Made by a program: the position numbers and the translations under genes. A stretch of DNA of 64,000 bases, taken from assembly GCA_030737835.1 (NCBI GenBank), contig JAUJYN010000015.1:1184954-1248953 (forward strand). Reading direction: 5' to 3'. The notes below the pieces were generated by a model. That model searched no databases. It was given only the letters and a program-made list of their open reading frames with translations, and was not told the DNA's origin. This DNA comes from Acorus gramineus. Its lineage: Eukaryota > Streptophyta > Magnoliopsida > Acorales > Acoraceae. Below, one piece after another: positions 56,501 through 64,000 of the stretch. Numbering within the stretch: position 1 is the stretch's first letter; each line of letters begins with the position of its first letter.

Positions 56501-58659
56501 CTGTGTTGTCATTTTTTTATGTTGTTTAGAGTATGTTATTGATCTCCTGTATAGACTGCTGATATTATATATACTTGCCACGTCTCGGGGACGGCCGCCC
56601 TGGGGCGTGACACCTCCCCCCCTCACCCTCACCCTTTCCAGGGGGTGACATGGGCCTCTTGGGGCATACTAGACCGCTCTCCACCCCTAGTCCACCCGGT
56701 AGCCTCTCCCACACTCCGTAGCCTCCACCTGGTATACTCCCACTATCAGTACAGTCCGACGCATCGGAGGTACCTACGGATAGGAGCCCTCTGTCTGGTC
56801 AGCCAACGCCGGGGAGTCCCTACATCGGATCCAACCAAAAGGAGAAGATACCTACTCACACGAATACGATCCTCTTGGATCCGTCGACACCGATTTGTAA
56901 CGCTAATAATGTCATGAATTCTCAAGAATTCCTCCAGGGTGCATAACTCAGATGCGGGGAGACATATATTATAACAACAAGGTTATAATATTCTCTAAGG
57001 CATGCTTATAACTAAATGCTCTCATTTTGATTTAATTAGATTAAACTAGATGGGAACATGCATAGTTCGGGGCTTGGTGTCTGGGCATGCATAGGCCTCT
57101 ATACATGATATAAGGGTGCATATCCCTAGCATACAAAGTCTAAGGTGGCATGGATACATCATATTAATCATGCATGCATAGCTTTACATTTATTACATGT
57201 TAATATACAATTATGGTGCCCCAGGGGAGGGCAATGCATGCCTACGTGCATCGAACGCCTCCCTACTGGGTTGGATTGTCCCACTCACCGAAACTCGGGT
57301 CGTTGCGTGACCGTCCGTCAAGATCTGCAAGACATGGGCATTCAATATGGTGAGTAAACTACACAAATACATAAGAAATTTACTAGAAATACCCAATACT
57401 CGGACAAGCATGCATACGGGCCTGCACGCACGCGAGCACGCGCGCACGTACGCGAGTCAGAGTACCCCGACACCCTCCCGAACCCTCGGGCAGCCATACG
57501 CATGGCCCCCCGCACGCGCACGCACGAATGCGCACGCCCGCACGCGCCCCTGCCCGCGCGCCCAGACGCGCTGCCGCGCCCCTGCCCGCGCGCCCAGACA
57601 CGCTACCGCGCGGCCAGCCTTGGGCGTACCCGCGTGCACTGCGCCCCCGCGCAGCACTCCCCGCGCACGCCCGCGCGTCTACACGTACGCGCGCGCACCC
57701 GCCAGCGCGCCCGTCTGCGAGCGCCAGCGCCCGACTGCGCGTGCAGACGCACGCGCGCCCGAGCCCTTTCCGCCCCCTCCTCAGCCCACCCTCACCCCCC
57801 TAACACCCATGCAAGCATGCATAACCAATCACACACCCTAAACAAGCATCTAAACTAGCTAGGGGAGGAGGAAAACTTACCCAAAGAGAGGAAGAACAAA
57901 GGGAGGAACTCGGGTGCCCTTTGCGCACCAAATCGCCACCACCAAGACCACCACCACCAAGCCCACTCTCAGCCCTAAAATGGCTGAAAACAGGGGGGAA
58001 GGGAAGCCATGAGAGGGAGGTAAACAAAGGGGAAAGCAAAACAAAAACCATGGAAAGGTAGATCGAAACCCTACCTTTCTTTTTCCCTTCAATGGCTTTT
58101 CTTTTCTTCTTCTCCTACTAGCTCTAATGGGGGAAAAAGAGAGAAGAGGGAGAGATGGATCTTTTTGTGTGTGAGAGAGATGAAGAAGAGAAGAGAAGAG
58201 AAGGGAAGAAGGGGACGCCCACTTTAGGGCACACACACTCACACACACACACTCACACACTTAGAAAATTTAGGGTTTTTGGTGTTTGACTTTGAGTCAA
58301 CCCAACCACACAAACAAACAAAACCAATTGACCAAGTCAATGGTCAAACTTGACTTGGTCAAAGTCCTCTTTGACTTGGTCAAGTCCCCCTTTGACATTC
58401 CCACTTGGTCAAAACCCGGATACGATTCAGAACTGCCAAATTCTGAAACGTTACCAGAATTCAATGAAATTTTTGTGAGAGGCTTGAAATGGCACCAGGA
58501 CACATAATGTGCAGTTAGATTTTCAATCGGAAATCTCAAGCTCAGGATGATAGCTAAAAGTCCAAAATTTTAGCGGTTTCGATCGAAAAGGAAAAGTTGA
58601 AAAACTGTCAGAAATGTCCCAAAGGTGCCCGGAAGGCTAAAAGTGACACATATATAACA
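53511..58659 (-). mobile_element. Solo LTR with a nested LTR
   Basis: Segments 53511-54050 and 56613-58659 (2,587 bp together), from TGTCACGCCCC to ACACATATATAACA, flanked by CCTGG at 53506-53510 and 58660-58664. A second solo LTR occupies 54051-56612. It carries the GAATTCTCAAGAATTC palindrome (near 56916), a CpG-rich island (57380-57775) and a W-box cluster (58285-58410). Confidence 0.93.
54051..56612 (+). mobile_element. Solo LTR nested in inverted orientation (second case)
   Basis: 2,562 bp from TGTTATATATGTGTCAC to GGGGCGTGACA, flanked by CCTCC at 54046-54050 and 56613-56617. It has nearly the same length and module order as the LTR it interrupts but lies the other way round. W-box cluster at 54296-54395, GT microsatellite at 54432-54462, CpG-rich island at 54915-55290, palindrome near 55757. 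Confidence 0.94.
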
Positions 58660-58664
58660 CCTGG

Positions 58665-60023
58665 CATACAAAGGAGGGAGCCTAAGTGACTCTAAGTGTG
58701 AGAATATGTGAGAATGGAAAAAATCTCAGATGTGTATGAGAGTGGGGCAATTTTCCTTCTCAAGTGTGTGTGAAAGGGTATGAAATGAAAGTAATAGGGG
58801 CAATTTTTTTTTCTTTTGGTATGGGAGTCAATTGTGGTATTTTGAGAAAAATTGAATGCCTAAATGTTTGAAAAAGGAAAATACAATCTTATGCATAAGT
58901 GTGAGTGGCATAAGGGAGCATTTTAATTCTTCAATGGATCTTCTATGTGGGAGGACATGTTTCCAATTTCCTAAAGTAAAAGATACCACCAAGTCCTTGA
59001 AGAGGATCCCTTGTAGTTACTTATGTCCAAACCAAGATTGTATTTGAAAGGTATTGGCTTCAGGTGTCAATTTCTCAAGTTCATGGTTCTCAAATGCTTG
59101 ATCATATTATTCTAAACATGCTGAGAAATCCATCCATGGATGCACAAGGAATCAAGTCAAATAAGCTTCCTTTACATGGGCAAAACTTTAAATGAACTCA
59201 TGTGAGTGTGTGTTGTTGTAGACATGGGAATAGGTCTACCTTTGGCTGAAATTTTGCCTTTCCGAGCAGACATAGTTCAATTTCAACTCCATAGCAAAAA
59301 ATAAAAGGGTGGGGGGTGAATGGGGTAAGAGTAATATCTCCCTTGGGGCAATTTCTCAGTCTAGCATATGTCTTACTTTCTAGGTCCCTCTGGCTTTCTT
59401 CTTTTTACCACTTCTTTATTTGGGTGGAGAGTACAGCCCGCCGGGCGTATACCCATGTTTTGGGTGGAGGGTACAATCCGTTTGTTTGGATGTGCACTAG
59501 TATAGCCTTTTGTTCAGCATATACTATACGTAAAGGCATTCGCGCCTGCTAAAATAGAGAGTTTAACCCGTTTGTCTAGGTGTTGTTTTGATTTTTGGCC
59601 TCTCATTGCCTTTTCTTTTTTTAGTTTTGAGGGGGGGGGGGCTTTTCTGTTTTTCACCCCTGTTCTTTTCTGCTTCCCCTCTAGAAGTATTTATATAGTG
59701 CTAGAGCCAGTTTTGGGACATATGCCAGGTCCAGGGCAATCCCTCATTTTGTCTTTGGGGTTGATATGAATAAGGACAGGAATGAAGGGGAGATGCTTTG
59801 GGTTTTAAAAATTGTCCTAGTCTACTGGGTAGGTAATTTTACCTTTTGTCAGATAAACTGATTCCTAAGTCATACTGGTGTGATGGAGGTGGCATGAGTG
59901 GTGAATATATGAGCTCAAGTAAAATACAAGTTATCTTTGAGAGTCTTATAATTCTATCATCAAGTGCTAAACGTAGTAGAAATTGCAGGAAGGAAGAATA
60001 ATATTTCTCAAGTATTGAGAGTT
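58665..60023. other. 3' non-coding region of a Tat-type element
   Basis: It follows the integrase stop of the minus-strand Tat-type remnant (60024). No coding sense. A diverged motif, GGGTGGAGAGTACA-CCCG with GGGTGGAGGGTACAATCCG and AGAGTTTAACCCG, is repeated at 59426-59580. A ten-base G run lies at 59632. Confidence 0.5.
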
Positions 60024-60522
60024 TTATGCATGGAATTTCTTTAGGTAAAGTGCATTCCACGAACGTGAGACTTTGATTCCTTCAGCATCCACTAAGCGGT
60101 AGACATTCCCAAAGTAGGCATGGGTGATCACATAGGGTCCCTCCCATGTGGGTTACAGCTTGCCTTTGGGGTGGGGCTGTCTTGATGGCATAATTTGCTT
60201 GAGTACTAGCTCCCCAATTTTAAATTTTCTTTCTATTACATTCTTTTCAAATGCCTTTGCCACCCTCCTCTGGTAGGCCTTGGCATGGTCTGTGGCCATT
60301 AACCTCTTCTCATCTAACAGTTCAAGGTGTAGCAGGAGCGCTTCTCTTCTCTCTTCAATTTGCAGGTCTTCTTCTAATACTACTCCTAAGGATGGGATAA
60401 GAATCTCGTAGGGTACTACTGCTTCTACCCCGAATGTGAGTGAATATGGGGTCTGGGTGGTGGGTGTTCGGATAGAGGTTCAGTAAGCCCAGAGAGCATC
60501 AACTAACTTGTCTGGCCTAGTA
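60024..60522 (-). pseudogene. Tat-type integrase C-terminus
   Basis: Reading leftward, the minus strand gives a stretch with YSLTFG, EILIPSLG and REALLLHLELLDEKR, then KAFEKNVIERKFKIGELVL, PTWEGPYVITHAYFGNVYRL and SRSWNALYLKKFHA with a TAA at 60024-60026. This is the C-terminal part of a Ty3/gypsy Tat-type integrase. A stop or two lies in the upstream part. It is cut at about 60522 by a chromovirus LTR. The gag fragment at 63728-64000 has the same orientation and may belong to the same element. Confidence 0.8.
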
Positions 60523-63500
60523 ACTACACAAGCTAGTGGGTCGTAACATCGCCGACCCACCCCACCCTCACCCTCACCCTTTTTGGGGGTGACATGGGCC
60601 TTTTGGGACTGACTAGGCTGCTAATCACCCTTGGTCCACCGATAGCCTCTCCTCCACTCCGTAGCTTGCCTGGTATACTCCCACGATCAGCACAGTCCGA
60701 CGCATTGGAGGTACCTACAGATGGGAGCCCTCTGTCGAAGAGACCCGGATTTACTGGTCTAGAGACCATGCCGTCGGTCGAAGAGACCCGGATTTACTGG
60801 TCTACTCAACACTACTGGATCATCTACATCTAGATAATCGCCCATCGATGTCCTTCAACATCGATCACGAGACCGGACCCAACAACTATGGGAACGGTCG
60901 AACAACGAATGGGTCACGAGGCGACGTGTCTTCGCCTCATCCACACCCTCACTCCTGAAAGGAGACATCTTGGGACTTTGGGAAGAGACTTAGACTGCTC
61001 TACACCCCTGGTCCACCGGTAGCCTCTCCCCGCTCTGTAGCTTACCTGGTATACTCCCACGATCAGCACTGTCCGAACACATCGGAGGTACCTACAGATG
61101 GGAGCCCTCTGTCAGGACAGCCTGTCTAACGCCGGGGATGTCACTACACGGATCCAACGAAGGGGAGAACGATTCCACACTCGCGACATCATTCATTAAC
61201 CCTCTCCCGGGTAGTATCTACAACCCGATCTCCTCAACTCACCGCTCTACACCCTTGGTCCACCGGTAGCCTCTCCCACCCTCGTGGCCTCCGCCTAGTC
61301 CTCTGACAGGTATAGCCAACGCCGGGGAGTTCCTACATCGGATCCAACGAAGGGGAGAACGATCCCATGTTCGCAAAGCGAAACCCAATGGAAAACAACC
61401 ACTCTCGATACTCGCTCATCGAGATATCACACACATGCATAACAACAACCAACACACTCATATTAACCTCAAAGTAGTCATAGTCCCTAAACGGGAGTAA
61501 CTACACAAGCTAGTGGGTCGTAACATCGCCGACCCACCCCACCCTCACCCTCACCCCTTTAGGGGGTGACATGGGCCTTTTGGGACTGACTAGGCTGCTA
61601 ATCACCCTTGGTCCACCGATAGCCTCTCCTCCACTCCGTAGCTTGCCTGGTATACTCCCACGATCAGCACAGTCCGACGCATCGGAGGTACCTACAGATG
61701 GGAGCCCTCTGTCAGGACAGCCTGTCTAACGCCGGGGAGTCCCTACACGGATCCAACGAAGGGAAAAGAACAGCCTACTCACACGCATGCGATCCTCTTG
61801 GATCCGTCGACAACGCTTCCTAACATTTCTAATGTCATGAATTCTCAAGAATTCCTCCAGGGCGCATAACTAAGATGCGGGGAACCATATATTATAACCA
61901 CAAGGTTATAATATTCTCTAAGGCATGCTAACAACAGTATAATCACAAAATCCCATCATGATTTAATTAAATTAAACTAGATGGGAACATGCATAGGTCA
62001 AGGCTTTCCTAGCATGAAACATGGTGTCAGGATGCATTTCCCTAGCATACAAGATCTAAGGTGGCATGGATATATCATATTAATCATGCATAGATCAAGG
62101 CTTTTAAGTACAGGACATGGTGTCCAGGCATGTACGGGCCTCTATACACGATACATGGATGTATATCCCTAGCATGCAAGATATCTACATATTAGTTAGG
62201 GGGCCCCATCGATGCGCGACGCGCGTCTATGCGGGCCGAGCGCATCCCTAGAGAGGGGGGGGGGATTGGAATCAAACCACTCACCTTATGACCCAGGACC
62301 TCACGCATCCCATCCGACGAGATCTGCAAGGTAGGGGCATCCAACTGGTGAGAAACAACACAATTTACACAAAGAAATTATTAGAAATACCCAATACTCG
62401 GACAAGCATGCATACGGGCTCGCATGCATGCGAGCACGCACTTACGCACGCGAGTCCGAGTGCCCCGACACCTCCCCCAACCCTCGGGCAGCCACACGCA
62501 TGGCCCCCCGCACGGTGCACGCACGCACGCACCCCAGCACCATTGGCCCAATGCCGTGCGCCTGCCTACGCGCCCAGACGCGCTGCCGCGCGTGAGCGCC
62601 CGCGCGCACTGCGCCCCCCGCGCAGCACCCCGCGCACGCCCCAGCACGCGCACGAACGCGCACGCAAGCGCGCGCGCGCACTGGTCCCCAGCCCCGCACC
62701 CAGGCGCACTGCCCGCGCGCACTCCCTCTCGCGCGCACTCCTGCGCGCACCCCCTCTCGCGCCAGCACCCACGCGACCACTCCGCGCGCACCCGCTCGCT
62801 CGCGCCCGCGGGTGTCCGCACGCCCGACTGCGTCTGCCAGCGCGCGCCTGTGCCCGCGCCTGCGCGCGCACGCGCGCAGACTGCGCCCAGCGCTCGCCCA
62901 GCCCATCCTAACCTCATTTTAACCCTTCCCAACCCCTCACACACACCCTAACCCATCTACCTAGCATGCATGACCTCCCTAACATCCCCTTAAGCCATGA
63001 AAACCAAGAAAAGAAGGGGAGGAGCTCACCTTGGAGGGGGAACAAAAGGGGGAGGTTCGGGGGCCCTCGACGCACCCGCGACCACCTCAACCGCCACCAC
63101 CCACACCACCACCTTCAGCCCTCCTCAACCTCCTCCATTGCTGCAAATCAGGGGGGGGGGGAAGATCATACAAAGAGAGCTTGAGAGAGAGGGGAACAAA
63201 CAACTCCAACACATGAACCAACTTTCTCTTCTTCCTTCACCTCCACCTTCTCTTCTTCTCTTTGAGGATTAAAAGCAAACACATGGGGGGTGTGTTTGAA
63301 AGAGAGAAAGAGAGAAAAGAATGCTAGTCGTGGGTGGTGAGAAGGGAAGAGAGAGAGAGAAGATATTTATCACAAATATCTAAGGGGAAAAGACCTAGTC
63401 GCCCTTTGACTAGAAATTCTGCGCAAGCTTCACTGGAACAGCCATAACTTCCTCGATATAGCTCCGAATTGCACGATTCCAAGTCCGTTGGAAAGCCAAG

Positions 63501-63727
63501 AAGATTATCTACAACTTTGATGTTCATGCCAAGATCAAATAATCTCTCCAGTTATTCCGAAATTAGAGCTAAACATCGATCAGGGCTGCTGCCAGAATTT
63601 CCATCCCCGGGGTATACTTGGAAAAATACCCATAACTTTTACTACAAGAATCCAGTTGATCTAATTCCACTTCTGTGCGAAAGCTAACTCAAAACTGGAC
63701 GTCTCATAATAAAATCATATTTAAACC
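60523..63727 (-). mobile_element. Chromovirus LTR, truncated at both ends
   Basis: It starts inside the LTR (CTAGTAACTACACAAGCTAG) and stops at TTTAAACCT before the last third. It shares with 31255-34931 a tandem block, GTCGAAGAGACCCGGATTTA (60734-60800), and a repeated GACCCACCCCACCCTCACC module (60551 and 61540). GAATTCTCAAGAATTC lies near 61848 and a CpG-rich island at 62400-62900. No target duplication, so both edges are deletions or rearrangements. Confidence 0.82.
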
Positions 63728-64000
63728 TGTTGTGGTGGTCAATTAGAAGTTAGTACGTGGTGCAGTCTCCGTACGAAAGACTCGTACGAAGCTCTAGACT
63801 CAGGCTCTGTAACATCATGTCAATTTCTTGACATTCCGTTATTTGTAGGCTAGTTCTGTGGACTAGGGTGTGCCACCTAGACACATACTGTTCCAATTCC
63901 TCCCTAGGCCTCATCCTTTCTACGATTAGTTCTGAGATAGAGGGGAACCTGATCCTCTGGTAACCGTAACGGCCTAGAAATTTCTCGCTTACAGCCGAGA
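63728..64000 (-). pseudogene. Tat-type gag fragment
   Basis: From the window edge the minus strand encodes KFLGRYGYQRIRFPSISEL, REELEQYVSRWHTLVHRTS and QEIDMMLQSLSLELRTSL, which fits the second half of the Ty3/gypsy Tat gag capsid domain (a phenylalanine-rich start, then an acidic E-x-YVxRW core). It ends at a stop near 63747. It continues beyond the window on the right. Confidence 0.68.

Noticed and set aside
62288-62951. ORFs of 160-207 codons on both strands
   Set aside because: Same CpG-rich island artefact in another LTR copy; likewise at 30435-31166, 32145-32771, 46887-47513 and 54829-55352.

Overview
This window is nuclear DNA of a flowering plant. A monocot with a large, repeat-rich genome is most likely: the one intact gene is much more GC-rich at its 5' end than at its 3' end, as in many monocots. 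The rest is nested LTR retrotransposons, with LINE remnants, a TRIM and a foldback element. No rRNA, tRNA or CRISPR array was seen, and there is no sign of bacterial or organellar DNA.

Layout. 1-2.3 kb holds a small candidate gene (TATA box plus a 42-codon ORF with one hydrophobic segment) and a LINE RNase H remnant. 2380-7138 is a complete but dead minus-strand Ty1/copia element with 133-bp LTRs, a tRNA-iMet primer site and the target duplication ATGGC; its normal gag is missing. 7.1-13.6 kb is AT-rich and non-coding and contains a diverged 0.9-1.0 kb tandem duplication. 13603-15339 (minus) is the only convincing host gene: a 578-aa armadillo-repeat protein of the ARO-like type.

From 15.88 kb to the end there are only transposons. 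A plus-strand Ty3/gypsy element of Tat type (LTR at 15880, gag, integrase, 3' tandem repeats) is split in gag by a TRIM (16895-17352, duplication CCAAC) and by a 3.9-kb solo LTR (17494-21368, duplication AGTGG). The dominant family is a Tekay/Del-type chromovirus with unusually long LTRs (about 2.6-3.9 kb) ending TGTTATAT...GGGGCGTGACA. Its copies include four solo LTRs with perfect 5-bp duplications, several truncated LTRs (24246, 29918, 36294, 60523), and two internally deleted elements, A (37599-44343) and B (45287-53085). Two solo LTRs (31255-34931 and 54051-56612) sit in inverted orientation inside older copies of the same LTR. A 5'-truncated LINE lies in the LTR at 24246, and a foldback MITE in the one at 29918. 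Other Tat-type remnants carry reverse transcriptase (35304-36293, plus), the integrase C-terminus (60024-60522, minus) and gag (63728-64000, minus).

The long LTRs carry most of the unexplained structure: a cluster of W-box cores near their 5' end, a CpG/GpC-rich island of 0.4-1 kb present in only some copies, G-quadruplex-type CCCTCA arrays, and a conserved GAATTC-N4-GAATTC palindrome. Elements A and B share the same internal chimera of LTR-derived sequence between gag and pol, which suggests that a defective master copy was mobilised in trans. None of the transposon reading frames is intact.
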